A stretch of DNA of 64,000 nucleotides. It comes from Eubacterium maltosivorans. Its GTDB lineage: Bacteria > Bacillota > Clostridia > Eubacteriales > Eubacteriaceae. The translations under genes were made by a program, and so were the position numbers. Below the pieces are notes generated by a model that saw nothing but the letters and a program-made list of their open reading frames with translations, was not told the origin of the DNA and did no database searches. The stretch is taken from positions 3,162,001-3,226,000 of the forward strand of contig NZ_CP029487.1 of the NCBI RefSeq assembly GCF_002441855.2, in the 5' to 3' direction. Shown piece by piece: positions 21,931 through 31,965 of this stretch. Position 1 is the stretch's first letter, and every line of letters begins with the position of its first letter.

Positions 21931-24384
21931 ATGTTAGAAAACGCGTTTAAACCCAAGATGCTGGAGCGTCAGAAATTGCAAAAGCTGCTGCTGCGGAGCA
22001 GACAGAAGCCGCTGGTGTACCTGTATGGTCTCATGGGATCAGGAAAAACGACCAGTGTGGAAATGTACCTGAAAAAGTCCGGAGGCCCGCCGGCAGTCTG
22101 GTTTACCTGTCCAGATGAGGTTATGGATGAGCAGTGGGCCTGGGGAAGATTTGTACAGACGCTGGGGCAGAGACTGCCAGAACTGGCGTCAGCACTGTCA
22201 GAGGCGGGAATTCCCCAGAGCAGCAGCGATGTGGGCAGGATCATGGATATTCTGACCCAACAGCTTAGTCAGGATATCCTGCTGGTCATCGATGATTTCC
22301 ATCTGGTGCAGAATCTGCACCTGAAACGCCTGGCGGCGATCATCGCAAAGGAGCAGCCCCAAAATCTGCGGCTCATCCTGATCTCCCGAAACCCGCCGGA
22401 GCCAGTGTTCTACGAGCTGGAAATCAAGGGACGCTGTACCATCATCGGCCAGGAAAGCCTTAACTTTACAGCAGGAGAAATACAAATTTTTTACAGGCAG
22501 AATGGCTTTCCTCTTGAAGGCGAGGCGGTAAGAAAGCTGAACGCCTACTGCGGCGGCTGGACGGCGACCGTCTATTTATCGCTGCTTCAATACGCAGAAA
22601 CCCACAGGCTGGACGCTATTGATAAGGCAGAAAAATTTGTATGGACAGCCATCTGTGAAAAGATGGGACAGGCCGAACAAAAGATACTGGTTCAGCTGTC
22701 TCAGCTCAACACCTTTACCCTGGAGCAGGCATCCTTTGTCACGGGTGCGCCTGAAGCAGCCGCCGTAGTGCAGCAGATGCTGCGCAAAAACTGCTTTATT
22801 CACTACCATACCCAGAGCAGAACCTACCAGCTGCACACCATTTTAAAAAACGTGGTAAATCAGCAGAATCTGCTCAGTCAGGCAGAAATTCAGGAGCTCA
22901 ACCGCCAGAACGGTGTGTGGTATCAGCGGCAGGAAAAGCCTCTGGAGGCGATTAATGCTTACCGCAGAGCAGGAAACGACGACGCTATCCTGGAAATCAT
23001 GGAGCAGAAAGGCGCTACTGAGCTGCTGGATCAGGCTCCGTCACTCATTATTGAGAGCTTTAAGGCGATACCGCCATGGAAAAGACTCAGCCACCCGCGG
23101 GCATATCTGTCCTTTCTGTGTTCTTATCTGGTGGTGGTAGACGCTGAGAGAGCGTTGGAACTTCTGGAGGAGGCAAAGGCTGTTTATCGGAAAAACCCCA
23201 ACCTGCCCAATAAAAAGCGCATCCTGGGTGAGATTGCCCTTATCGAAAGCTATGCGGTATTCAATGATCTGGAAGAAATGTCGATACGACACCGGCAGGC
23301 TTACGAGGCCTTTGAGGGAGGCGAATCCCAGATACAGTGGAGCCAGATGGATTTTACCTTTGGCTGCCCCAGTATCCTGTACTTATATCACAGCCGCTTT
23401 GGCGGCCTGCGGCAGATATTAGACCGGCTGAAAAAGGATGGCTGGTATTATACCCATGTTTCCGGAGGGTGCGGCGCTGGACATGAGTATATCCTGGAGG
23501 CTGAGTATGCCATGGGGCTTGGGCAGTGGTCCAAGGCACAGAATGCCATCGAAAAGGCCCAGATTAAGGCAAAAGAAAAAAAGCAGAAAAGCATCCTTAT
23601 TTCAGCCCTGTTTCAGCAGATGCGGCTTGAGCTGTATCTGGGCGATGAGAAAAAAATCCGCAGCTGCCGTAAAAAAATGGAGGAAGCCGCTGCAAACAGC
23701 GATATTCCAAGCCAGCGCCAGAGCGCAGAGATCGCTCTTGGCTTTGTGAGCGCCGTGATGGGACGCTCAGACGAGATTCCCGTATGGCTGAAAAAGGGCG
23801 ACACCGAATACTATACAGCGCCGCCTCAGGGCAAGGGTATCATCGCCATTGTCCACGGCATGGCAGAAATTCTGGAGAACAACCCCATCAAGCTTGAGAT
23901 TCACGCCGAGCTTCTGCTGGAACATTCCAGACGGAACCATTTTATCATCGGCGAGATCTACGCCCGTCTGTTCAAGGCCATTGCGGTCGAGCAGCAGGGA
24001 GGGGACGGCGCACCCATATTAAAGAGCCTGCTCTCGGATATGCGGCCAGATGGATACTACAGTCCTCTGATCGAGCTGTCCCCCCATGTTCTTGCCATGC
24101 TCTGCCGCTTGAAACCGGAGGATGCAGAGCCTGTGCTGGAGGACTGCCGCCATTTTAATGATTTGTATGAGAACTATCACGGCATCTGTGCCGCGGGTCT
24201 TACAGTCAGAGAAAAAGAAATACTGACCTTGCTGTGCAGGGGCTACGCCCGCAAGCAAATCGGAACAGAACTGAAAATTGGCCTGCCGACTGTCAAGACC
24301 CATATTCGCAATATTTATAATAAGCTTCAGGTATCCAAAAAGGCTGATGCCATCAAAAAGGCTGAGAAACTCAGTCTGATATAA
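21931..24384 (+). CDS. MalT-like LuxR-family transcriptional regulator (STAND ATPase)
   Basis: 817 residues. The ATG at 21931 is 8 bases after AGAGGA and is preferred over the ATG at 21925, which is too close. Walker A GLMGSGKTT (33-41) and Walker B ILLVIDDFH open a STAND-type ATPase. Next come a winged-helix stretch and a long helical repeat (TPR-like) sensor region. The last 65 residues are a LuxR/GerE helix-turn-helix (LTVREKEILTLLCRG, KTHIRNIYNKL). MalT-type regulators are ATP- and ligand-dependent activators. The gene sits directly after the invertible segment, so its transcription is probably phase-variable. Likely targets are the surface genes downstream, by position only. Confidence 0.9.
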   Translation: MLENAFKPKMLERQKLQKLLLRSRQKPLVYLYGLMGSGKTTSVEMYLKKSGGPPAVWFTCPDEVMDEQWAWGRFVQTLGQRLPELASALSEAGIPQSSSDVGRIMDILTQQLSQDILLVIDDFHLVQNLHLKRLAAIIAKEQPQNLRLILISRNPPEPVFYELEIKGRCTIIGQESLNFTAGEIQIFYRQNGFPLEGEAVRKLNAYCGGWTATVYLSLLQYAETHRLDAIDKAEKFVWTAICEKMGQAEQKILVQLSQLNTFTLEQASFVTGAPEAAAVVQQMLRKNCFIHYHTQSRTYQLHTILKNVVNQQNLLSQAEIQELNRQNGVWYQRQEKPLEAINAYRRAGNDDAILEIMEQKGATELLDQAPSLIIESFKAIPPWKRLSHPRAYLSFLCSYLVVVDAERALELLEEAKAVYRKNPNLPNKKRILGEIALIESYAVFNDLEEMSIRHRQAYEAFEGGESQIQWSQMDFTFGCPSILYLYHSRFGGLRQILDRLKKDGWYYTHVSGGCGAGHEYILEAEYAMGLGQWSKAQNAIEKAQIKAKEKKQKSILISALFQQMRLELYLGDEKKIRSCRKKMEEAAANSDIPSQRQSAEIALGFVSAVMGRSDEIPVWLKKGDTEYYTAPPQGKGIIAIVHGMAEILENNPIKLEIHAELLLEHSRRNHFIIGEIYARLFKAIAVEQQGGDGAPILKSLLSDMRPDGYYSPLIELSPHVLAMLCRLKPEDAEPVLEDCRHFNDLYENYHGICAAGLTVREKEILTLLCRGYARKQIGTELKIGLPTVKTHIRNIYNKLQVSKKADAIKKAEKLSLI

Positions 24385-24422
24385 ATCATCCCTTTTGGTC
24401 GATGCCCGATATTTTGGAGAAG

Positions 24423-24460
24423 GTTATACTGTTAACAGAAAAGACAGTATAACTTTTTTT
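24423..24460 (+). terminator. Terminator after the MalT-like regulator
   Basis: GTTATACTGT/ACAGTATAAC stem (24424-24433, 24445-24454) followed by a T run. It lies just upstream of the next ribosome site, so it could also limit read-through into the HD-GYP gene. Confidence 0.8.
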
Positions 24461-24479
24461 ATTGGAGGAGAGGAAAAGC

Positions 24480-25103
24480 ATGTTGGAAAAAAAGCTGAAT
24501 GAGAGCTTTAATACATGCAGCAAAGCCGTAAGAGACCACTGCAGACGTACCGGTGACCTCGTTCGCGAGCTGCTGGCTGTACTGGAGTGGCAGGAATTTG
24601 AGGAGATCTGGCGCTGGCGTGGAAAGCTGCCCTTTTACTACCACGATATCGGCAAAGCCATGTGCAGCGACAAGAATATAAAAGAACATCCGGAAAAGGG
24701 AGGCACTTTTTTCAGCGAATTGTATCGCCAGGCCAGAGAGGATGAGAGAGATGAACAAAGCATTGTCTTTTTTAGCATTGCCAGCGATGCCTGTCTCTAC
24801 CACCATGAATGGCTGAACGGTTTTGGCTACCCTGCCGGACGAAAAAGTCAGGAAATCGTCCTGGTAGGCCGGCTCTGCGCCGTCGCCGACACCTGGGATA
24901 ACCTGACCCACGAAACACCCGGCTGCCCAGCCCTTACCGAGGCAGCGGCCAAAGAAATAATGGAAGGAAAACGCAATATCCAGTTTGATGACTACCTGGT
25001 TAAAGCGCTGTTCCAGATTAATGGTTTCATGACAGAGAAGGAGGAGGAGGATATCATCGTCTCCCCCATCACCAGAAAGCGTCATTTCTGGAGTCTGAAA
25101 TAA
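24480..25103 (+). CDS. HD-GYP domain protein (putative cyclic-di-GMP phosphodiesterase)
   Basis: 207 residues from the ATG at 24480 with GGAGGAGAGG upstream. Metal and substrate motifs of HD-GYP enzymes are in order: YHDIGK (HD at 55-56), EHPEKGG (His70), HHEWLNGFGYP (108-118) and VADTWDNLT. The consensus HHExxDGxGYP has Asp where this protein has Asn113. The domain stands alone, without a sensor. It should hydrolyse cyclic di-GMP, linking the surface switch to that second messenger. Cyclic GMP-AMP specificity or loss of activity are alternatives. Confidence 0.85.
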   Translation: MLEKKLNESFNTCSKAVRDHCRRTGDLVRELLAVLEWQEFEEIWRWRGKLPFYYHDIGKAMCSDKNIKEHPEKGGTFFSELYRQAREDERDEQSIVFFSIASDACLYHHEWLNGFGYPAGRKSQEIVLVGRLCAVADTWDNLTHETPGCPALTEAAAKEIMEGKRNIQFDDYLVKALFQINGFMTEKEEEDIIVSPITRKRHFWSLK

Positions 25104-25104
25104 A

Positions 25105-25175
25105 ATGCTGAAAAGCATATCTTTTTTTACCCTATTCCACCCGCGGCGGGGAGCGCCAAAAACCCCCGCCGCGGC
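25105..25175 (+). promoter_or_regulatory. Leader with strong GC hairpin before the surface cluster
   Basis: First a weak hairpin ATGCT/AGCAT with a run of seven T (25110-25130), a likely terminator of the HD-GYP gene. Then an 11-bp GC-only stem CCGCGGCGGGG/CCCCGCCGCGG (25140-25173) with no T run. The second may be a 5' stabilising structure or a control element of the surface operon. No clear promoter box is visible, which would fit an activator-dependent promoter. Confidence 0.5.
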
Positions 25176-25215
25176 TCTCTCTTGAGAGAAAGCTTTTTAA
25201 AGGAGAAGTATAAAC

Positions 25216-25980
25216 GTGAGTACACAGTTAAAACAAGAAAGTAATTACGGTGGCCGGTATACCGATCCCGCCACGGGCTATACCACCGGCTACTATACCT
25301 TAAAACAGATGAAAACCCTCTATCCCCAGGGCGGCTATAGAGTGGCCGGGGGGATTGGAAAAATAAAAGAAGGCCAGTACACGGTTGCCCAGCGGCTGGA
25401 AGATAGCGAGGGCCACCAGATATCCGTGTACCGAGGCAGTGAATTTAAAGGCCTTATCAACAGCGTCGTTGGCTACGCGAGAGTCGATGACGATGTTTTT
25501 GTGGCCGTTGTGGGGAAACGCAGCCATAAAACACTGGTGCTGGCCCTGTTGGGCGTCGCGCTGCTGGCGGCAGCAGTATACTGCGCACTGAACTGGAACA
25601 CCTGGTTCCCGCAGAAGCTGGACATTGACCCCAGCGCCGCGGCTGTGCCTACCCAGAACGTACCCCAGCGTGAAAACATTAACATTCCCGGCTATACGGT
25701 CATCACTGCCAATACCGACGGCAAAACCAAATGGAACCTGGTGAACCCAGAGGGGAACCCTTGCTATTTCCAGGTAGTCGTGAAGACAAAAGACCGAAAC
25801 CGGGTGATTTACGAGTCCAAGCTCATGCCTCCAGGCAGTGAGATCAAAGACCCTGAGCTCACACGGAAGCTGAGCCCAGGCACCTATGACATTACCTTGC
25901 AGTACAACACCTTTGAGCTGGAGGGCGACCATGACCCCATGAACAACGCTGTTACCGAGGCACAGCTGGTGGTTGAGTAA
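25216..25980 (+). CDS. Single-span membrane protein, first gene of the surface cluster
   Basis: 254 residues from a GTG with an AAAGGAGAAG ribosome site. An N-terminal region of about 105 residues is rich in Gly, Tyr and Thr. One transmembrane helix (about 107-127) follows, then an outer beta-rich domain of about 125 residues that ends in an Ig-like pattern. The family is not recognised. Thirty bases separate it from the giant adhesin gene, so the two are co-transcribed. It may anchor, sense or help export the surface proteins. Confidence 0.7.
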   Translation: MSTQLKQESNYGGRYTDPATGYTTGYYTLKQMKTLYPQGGYRVAGGIGKIKEGQYTVAQRLEDSEGHQISVYRGSEFKGLINSVVGYARVDDDVFVAVVGKRSHKTLVLALLGVALLAAAVYCALNWNTWFPQKLDIDPSAAAVPTQNVPQRENINIPGYTVITANTDGKTKWNLVNPEGNPCYFQVVVKTKDRNRVIYESKLMPPGSEIKDPELTRKLSPGTYDITLQYNTFELEGDHDPMNNAVTEAQLVVE

Positions 25981-26010
25981 AAATAAAGCAGAATTAGAGG
26001 AGGAACCGCC

Positions 26011-29000
26011 ATGAATAGAAAAACCCCAATTTTAAGACAGATTGTTCCCGTCCTGCTGGCGGTGGTGCTGACATTGGGAACAATACAGATGCCCATCAAA
26101 GCAGAAGCGGCAGGGGGAAGCGGGACGAGGGCCGCGGTCTCCACCAATGATATCACCGTAAAGGCAGCTGTCAATGATGACACCTGGCTGGATAACACAG
26201 CCTACTATGATACCAGCTGGTATAACGCGGGTGCGACCGATTATCATATCGCAACGGCCGAACAGCTGGCAGGCCTCTCAAAACTGTCCTATGACGGCAA
26301 CACCTTCAAAAATAAAAACATTTACATAGACCGGGACATCGACCTGTCGGCACACTACTGGGTGCCGATACGGTATATGTCCGCTTCGCTGTTTGACGGC
26401 CAGGGGAACGCCATTACGGGTCTGCGGCTGAATGACACCAAACTGGGAAAATATGAGACACAGCTGAATACGCCGCTTTGGGAAGGTTTTACAGACCATA
26501 CAGGCTCGCTGGGTTTTATCAATGAGTATAACTCCATGTGGTGGCTGGAGGACGGGACAGAGGTCTGGGATGAGGTGACCTTTTCAACGATTAAAAATCT
26601 AAATTTCATAGATGCCAGCATGTACACCAGCAGTCAGAATAACAATGCGGTGCTCATTGCCTGTGGCACGCACCTGAAGATTGAGGGCTGTAGTGTCAAC
26701 GACAGCGAGATATCCGCAGGCGGCAGTCCCTATTCGAGCAGAAACATGAGCCTCTTTAATGTCAGCTTTATCTGGGGAACGGCCGATTACCCATACGATA
26801 AGGGAAAAACCATAGGAGATATACGTGACTGCCATACAAACGGTTCTTCCATCTACATGCGGGATTTTGACCTTAGAAAAAATAGCCTAGCTCAATTTAC
26901 ACAGGGAATGATTTTTGGTTTTCTGTCCGGCGGCTACGAAAATCTAAGTGTTGTCAATATCTATAACAGTTCGGCTAAAAATGGCGGGATTTATTATCAA
27001 AACATCCAAATAGGCGGTGACGATGGCAAAGGAGACGGAATGTGTGTCAGTGGCTGTATTGCCGGCAATGAGGGTAATTCGCTCGTTAATATGTACGGCT
27101 GTGAAGCCGACATTGATTATGTCATGGATAACGTCAAAAGGATTAATTTATCCTATTACTTGGGCGGAATTGGCGGAAAGGTCAATGAGATTCAGAACTC
27201 AATCCATAAAGGAAGGTTTGAAATCACCAACATCACCGCAAAGGACAGTAATGGTTACATCGGTGGTGTGGTGGGAAAATCTACTAGCGATGTGATCAAC
27301 ACTGCGAACACCGGGGACATCATCGTTGATAATTTACATGATGCGGACGGCAACAGCCTGATGAGTGGGATGAACGTCGGCGGTTTCTGCGGCCTGTTGG
27401 CTTCCAACTCAGGAACAGACAAGCCCTACACGATTCAAAACTGTTACAACCTGGGCCGGGTGTCCTGTGAGACCCCGAATCCGGGGGACAACAAGGGTGG
27501 TTTTGTTGGGCTGGTGAACAATAACATCAGCGAGTTGATTTTCAAAAATTCCTTTGCCCTAAACTGTTACAAAGATGTCGGCACCTACCAAAAGGAAATT
27601 GCGACAACGTATGAGCCAGCCATCACCCTGGCGCAGATTGAGGAGAACGGAGCGGCTAAGACGGTCATCCAGACAGGTGACGACAACGCCTATATCAAAC
27701 AAGGGGACCCGGCCCAGTTCGCGCCATTGAAGACAGCCGATACGCTGGGCGAAAACTTTGAGATTATTCTCCCGCATATTTCAACCTTCAAGAGCAGCAA
27801 CGCGGATGCGGCCAAGCTGAATTATATGGTCAATCCAGACATGCCGTGGACGGGGGATCTTCAAATCAAGACCTCAGGGCTGAAGGGCGGCGATACGCAG
27901 TTCAGCGCGAAAATGCAGGTAAAACAGAACAAGCTGATCAATGGCAAATTTCAAGGTGCGGTGGAGAGTTTTGAGGCGGATTTAACCCTGAATTTAAAAG
28001 TGGTCAACGTGGATATGACGAACCAGACCCGGACCAGTGCCATCAACGGCGAGACTCCCTATGAGCTGAAAGCGGATTTGCAGGCTTACAGCGGCGGTGT
28101 GGCACTGGATCAGTATGACTACATCTGGCAGTATTCTGCCAACCCCCAGGAGACAGCGCCGGCCACCGGAGCCGCGGGGGATACGGGCGCCCAGACATTA
28201 AGCGGCCTGACAGCCTCCGATTCATGGACTGCCGGAGGGGCGGCGGGCAGTACATCCAGCACCAGGGCGGCGCCCAATGATAAATTTACAAAAGCGACTG
28301 ACCCGGGCTGGTACCGGCTGAAAAGCACCCAGACCGCGGCCGATCAGGCCAGCAAAGGGTACGGCCCCTTCAATTTCTATTCGGAGTGGGTGTATCTCTC
28401 ACTGGATGACCTGATGCTGATCCAGTCGGATAAATCCGGGCTGCTGGAGTTCAGTCAGAACAGTACGGCGGATGAGCTGGCCTATTTTAACGGGAACAAA
28501 AACCTGTCCGCCATCATTGAGATTTCACCGAGTTTTAAGGGCAGCATGGACTGGCAGTGGTATAAGAACAATACGCCGGTTGACGGGGCTGCGGGCACAT
28601 TAAAAACCGCGGATTTTTCAACCGAAACCTATAAAAAAACGCTGGAATACACATTGGGTGAAAACTACGCAGAGTCCTTATCCGGCGAGTATGAGCTGAG
28701 GGTCACGAAGATCACCTATGACGACACCAGTATCGGGGAGGGCGGTGTCCGGGATATAAGGAGCCCGCAGGTCAAGGTGAAAACCTACGCTGCCAGCTTT
28801 GGCAGCACAGAACAGAGCGGACCGTCTTACGGCAATACGGAGTCCAAGCTGGAGATGACAGGCATCCGTCTCAGCAGTGATATGTACGATGCTGAGAACC
28901 AGGTCTTATTGGCAGACGCCTACTGGATCAAGAATGGGGATTACGGGCAGATTGCAGCGGCTTCGAACACAGACACCGTGCGCCACGCCACCCTGACGGA

Positions 29001-31146
29001 TAACGGAGACGGCACCTATACTGCCACGTCCCAGTTCACACTGCTGGACGGCATGCAGGGAGATAATTACCAGCTGGTCATTTTTCCGCTGGGGCTCACC
29101 CGGAGCGCGGACACGACCCCAAGCATGCGTTTTATTAACAGCGCACAGGATAAACTGGCGCTCTATGGCATTACGGAGCTTGAGTATAAAACTAAAAGTG
29201 AGGACAACCGTTATGTCAACACGAAATTAACACCGGAGGTGCCATTTATGGATGCCGCAGAAGTAACTGGTAACAATCCTGCGGGAAGCGTTACCTACAA
29301 AATGGCGCAGGGAAACAGCAAATTTAAGGTTGACGCTGACACAGGTGCGATTTCCTGTCTGGATCCGAGTGGCTTAACCGCAGGGCAATACAGCCTGGTT
29401 ATCGAAGTGACCGAGTCAGGCTTTAAGTTGGTTGACCCGGAAACGGGGCAGGAGACAGGGCCTCTGATCACAGGGGATAAGACCACCTACCAGAAAAATC
29501 TGACGCTTGAGATTGTCGTTTCTCTGGAGTATGACTTTTCAGATGCAGTAGCGGTTAATAAGGACTTGTATATATACAAGGACGGATTTATCTTCAGTGA
29601 TTCCCTCATTGATGAAAGCGTGGTGGTCGAAACAGAAGGTTATAATACCTTAGGTGGGAAGGCGCTTACGCTGAAGTCCAGTGATCTGACAAAACCGTCT
29701 GCACACCGGGTTATTGTGGTATCCGGCAACCATGTGGGCGCAACGGCCATCAATGTTGACCAGCTCACCCTAAGCGGGAGTGACATCCCGTTACAGATCA
29801 AAGGCGGGGCTACGGCAGAGTTCAGCCTGAAGGAGGGCAGTGTTTCCAGCTTCAGCGGAACAACAACCGGTCTTTTGAGCGAAGGCATCAGCACCTTTTC
29901 GGGATCGGGAACCTTGAATCTTTCAGGCCCGGCCGGAGCCTCCGGAAGCGGCAGCCTGAGCCTGAACGGCGCCACCGTAAACGCCACCGGCAGTGCCGGC
30001 GCAGGCATCGGCACCAAAACCATCAGCATTGAGTCCGGAAAAGTGACAGCTGAGGGCGGCGGCACCGGCGCGGGCATCGGCGGTGTGCCGGACGGTTCGG
30101 TCACCATCGGCGGGACCGCCATGGTCACAGCCAGAGGTGCAGGCGGCGGCGCAGGCATCGGCGGGGGAAACACCCAGCTGGCTGGAGAAATCCGGATTAA
30201 CAGCGGCAATGTGGCGGCTGTGGGCAGCGGCGGCTCGGATGGTATCGGCAGCGGGGCAGGGGCAAATACCTTAGCCCACAAGGCCACCATCATCAACGGC
30301 GGCTCGGTGACAGCACAGGGCAGCGGCGCCAATGTCCGCAACCCGGTTAACGATACCGCCCAAAACGGCAGCGGGAAGATTCCCCTGCACCGTGTGGTGC
30401 TGAAGGTGGGCGAAACACCAGAGGCTTACGCAGGACAGCGGGTCAGCGGGTCCACCATCTGGTATGGGGATACGGGCACCGCGGCGTCTCCGGCAGTCAG
30501 CTGGTCGGCAGCGGTCTCCGGACCGGATTTCCAGGTCGATGGGGCGTCGGGCGGTTTACTGAGTATGTATCTGCCTTATACGGCTGCTTCGGCTGTGTCG
30601 GAGGACGCTTATTACGCCAGTGTTTCGGCAGAACTGCCCGACGGCAGTGTCTACCGGAGAAAAGTGCGCGCCAACGCGGATGACAATCTGACAGCTTCAC
30701 TGCTGGCGGATATGACTTATCAGCTTGGAATCCCGGCTGAGATACAGGCCGGAACGCCTGAAAATCCAGTGATCATCGGGCATGGTGTCAAGGCAGATTT
30801 CGATTTGTCCGTGGAAAGTAATATTCAGGAGGGCCGGACAGTAGAGGTCAGTCTCTCGCCATCAAAGGGAGCCATGGGCGCCTGGGGTACCTTCATCATG
30901 AACAACACCGCGGCCAGCCACAATGGTTTTACCCCGCAGTACCGGGTGCAGACTCCCGGCGGCGTTCAGCTCTACACCGAAGGGCCCTTCTGGACCTTCA
31001 GCGGGCAGGACGAAGCTGAAAACGGAAAACGGGTGAAACAGGGATCGGTGCTGCTCTCAGGTTCTCAGACCCTTTACGCGGGCAGCTATACGGGCAATAT
31101 GACCTGGCACGCTGTCTGGGACGATCCGGTGGTCGGCGGCGAGTAA
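26011..31146 (+). CDS. Giant secreted surface protein (adhesin-like)
   Basis: 1711 residues with a signal peptide (about 1-33, ending KAEA). Residues 60-530 look like a right-handed beta-helix with GLUG-type repeats (GGVVGKST, GGFCGLL, GGFVGLVN). The middle is made of Ig-like and beta-sandwich segments. Residues 1270-1440 are a Gly/Ala/Ser-rich series with repeated AGIGG units, as seen in carbohydrate-binding surface proteins. The C-terminus has no sorting signal, transmembrane helix or dockerin, so attachment must be non-covalent or through partners. An AGGAGGAA ribosome site precedes the ATG. A function in adhesion or polysaccharide binding is inferred. Confidence 0.8.
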   Translation: MNRKTPILRQIVPVLLAVVLTLGTIQMPIKAEAAGGSGTRAAVSTNDITVKAAVNDDTWLDNTAYYDTSWYNAGATDYHIATAEQLAGLSKLSYDGNTFKNKNIYIDRDIDLSAHYWVPIRYMSASLFDGQGNAITGLRLNDTKLGKYETQLNTPLWEGFTDHTGSLGFINEYNSMWWLEDGTEVWDEVTFSTIKNLNFIDASMYTSSQNNNAVLIACGTHLKIEGCSVNDSEISAGGSPYSSRNMSLFNVSFIWGTADYPYDKGKTIGDIRDCHTNGSSIYMRDFDLRKNSLAQFTQGMIFGFLSGGYENLSVVNIYNSSAKNGGIYYQNIQIGGDDGKGDGMCVSGCIAGNEGNSLVNMYGCEADIDYVMDNVKRINLSYYLGGIGGKVNEIQNSIHKGRFEITNITAKDSNGYIGGVVGKSTSDVINTANTGDIIVDNLHDADGNSLMSGMNVGGFCGLLASNSGTDKPYTIQNCYNLGRVSCETPNPGDNKGGFVGLVNNNISELIFKNSFALNCYKDVGTYQKEIATTYEPAITLAQIEENGAAKTVIQTGDDNAYIKQGDPAQFAPLKTADTLGENFEIILPHISTFKSSNADAAKLNYMVNPDMPWTGDLQIKTSGLKGGDTQFSAKMQVKQNKLINGKFQGAVESFEADLTLNLKVVNVDMTNQTRTSAINGETPYELKADLQAYSGGVALDQYDYIWQYSANPQETAPATGAAGDTGAQTLSGLTASDSWTAGGAAGSTSSTRAAPNDKFTKATDPGWYRLKSTQTAADQASKGYGPFNFYSEWVYLSLDDLMLIQSDKSGLLEFSQNSTADELAYFNGNKNLSAIIEISPSFKGSMDWQWYKNNTPVDGAAGTLKTADFSTETYKKTLEYTLGENYAESLSGEYELRVTKITYDDTSIGEGGVRDIRSPQVKVKTYAASFGSTEQSGPSYGNTESKLEMTGIRLSSDMYDAENQVLLADAYWIKNGDYGQIAAASNTDTVRHATLTDNGDGTYTATSQFTLLDGMQGDNYQLVIFPLGLTRSADTTPSMRFINSAQDKLALYGITELEYKTKSEDNRYVNTKLTPEVPFMDAAEVTGNNPAGSVTYKMAQGNSKFKVDADTGAISCLDPSGLTAGQYSLVIEVTESGFKLVDPETGQETGPLITGDKTTYQKNLTLEIVVSLEYDFSDAVAVNKDLYIYKDGFIFSDSLIDESVVVETEGYNTLGGKALTLKSSDLTKPSAHRVIVVSGNHVGATAINVDQLTLSGSDIPLQIKGGATAEFSLKEGSVSSFSGTTTGLLSEGISTFSGSGTLNLSGPAGASGSGSLSLNGATVNATGSAGAGIGTKTISIESGKVTAEGGGTGAGIGGVPDGSVTIGGTAMVTARGAGGGAGIGGGNTQLAGEIRINSGNVAAVGSGGSDGIGSGAGANTLAHKATIINGGSVTAQGSGANVRNPVNDTAQNGSGKIPLHRVVLKVGETPEAYAGQRVSGSTIWYGDTGTAASPAVSWSAAVSGPDFQVDGASGGLLSMYLPYTAASAVSEDAYYASVSAELPDGSVYRRKVRANADDNLTASLLADMTYQLGIPAEIQAGTPENPVIIGHGVKADFDLSVESNIQEGRTVEVSLSPSKGAMGAWGTFIMNNTAASHNGFTPQYRVQTPGGVQLYTEGPFWTFSGQDEAENGKRVKQGSVLLSGSQTLYAGSYTGNMTWHAVWDDPVVGGE

Positions 31147-31251
31147 GCTCTGGCCCCTGGTCTGCTAAGAATGGTTGTAGGGGAAACGGCTCTGCTGCGG
31201 GCAGTTTCCCGACAATAGATTACAAAATTCACACAGAAAGAGGTAGAAGAA

Positions 31252-31923
31252 ATGAGCATGAAGAAAAAGCTGGCCGCAGGCGCGGCAGCCCTCGCGGTGA
31301 CGGCGATGTGCTTTGGCACAACGGCCTTTGCCGCGGAAACAAACACCATTTACAGTGACGGAACAGACAACTCGGCTCCGGTCACATCGGACAACTCGAA
31401 TTCGACAGAAATTGAAGTCACCACCATCAAGGAGGGGGACGCCACCTGGTCGGTGGAAATTCCGAAAAAGCTGTCCTTCAGCAATGTGACAGCCACCTCC
31501 GCCACGGATTTCATCCAGGAGCTGCCCCTCAAGGCAACCATCCTGAATGTGAACACGAGCGATGAGGCTCTGGAAAACCAGATTGCCAACCTTGTGGTAA
31601 AGGTCGGCGACAGCTTCAAACCCACCCTGGCCCTGACCACCGATGCAACCAAAACCATTGCAAACGCCTATAAGGTGAAGGATCCGTCAAAGGCCGACGT
31701 GACCGATGGCAAAAACCCCATCGCCACCCTGACCCAGGCATCCGACAGTGCCACTGGTTTGGTTGAGCTGGATAAAGCGAGCTTCAACGGCAAGGACGCC
31801 GGTACCTACACAGGTAAGCTGACCATGAAGATCACACCGACCCGCGTGACCGTGCCTGATCCTGAACCCGATCCGACACCGTCACCAGAGCCAACGCCAG
31901 ATCCAAGCGGTCCGGTTGAATAG
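31252..31923 (+). CDS. Secreted surface protein, paralogue 1 of 4
   Basis: 223 residues. The signal peptide (1-26, ending TAFAAE) is nearly the same in all four paralogues. The mature part is one beta-sandwich with the shared markers ATWSVEIPKKLSF, then LPLKATILN, and a C-terminal strand TGKLTMKITPT. This copy alone carries a Pro/Asp/Glu-rich tail that could span the wall. It has no sortase motif. Tandem genes with a common fold suggest subunits of a surface layer or fibre, but no known pilin motif is present. The family is not identified. Confidence 0.75.
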   Translation: MSMKKKLAAGAAALAVTAMCFGTTAFAAETNTIYSDGTDNSAPVTSDNSNSTEIEVTTIKEGDATWSVEIPKKLSFSNVTATSATDFIQELPLKATILNVNTSDEALENQIANLVVKVGDSFKPTLALTTDATKTIANAYKVKDPSKADVTDGKNPIATLTQASDSATGLVELDKASFNGKDAGTYTGKLTMKITPTRVTVPDPEPDPTPSPEPTPDPSGPVE

Positions 31924-31965
31924 GCATTCAGCACAGGATATTTTAAAAGAAAGAGGTAAAGAAAA

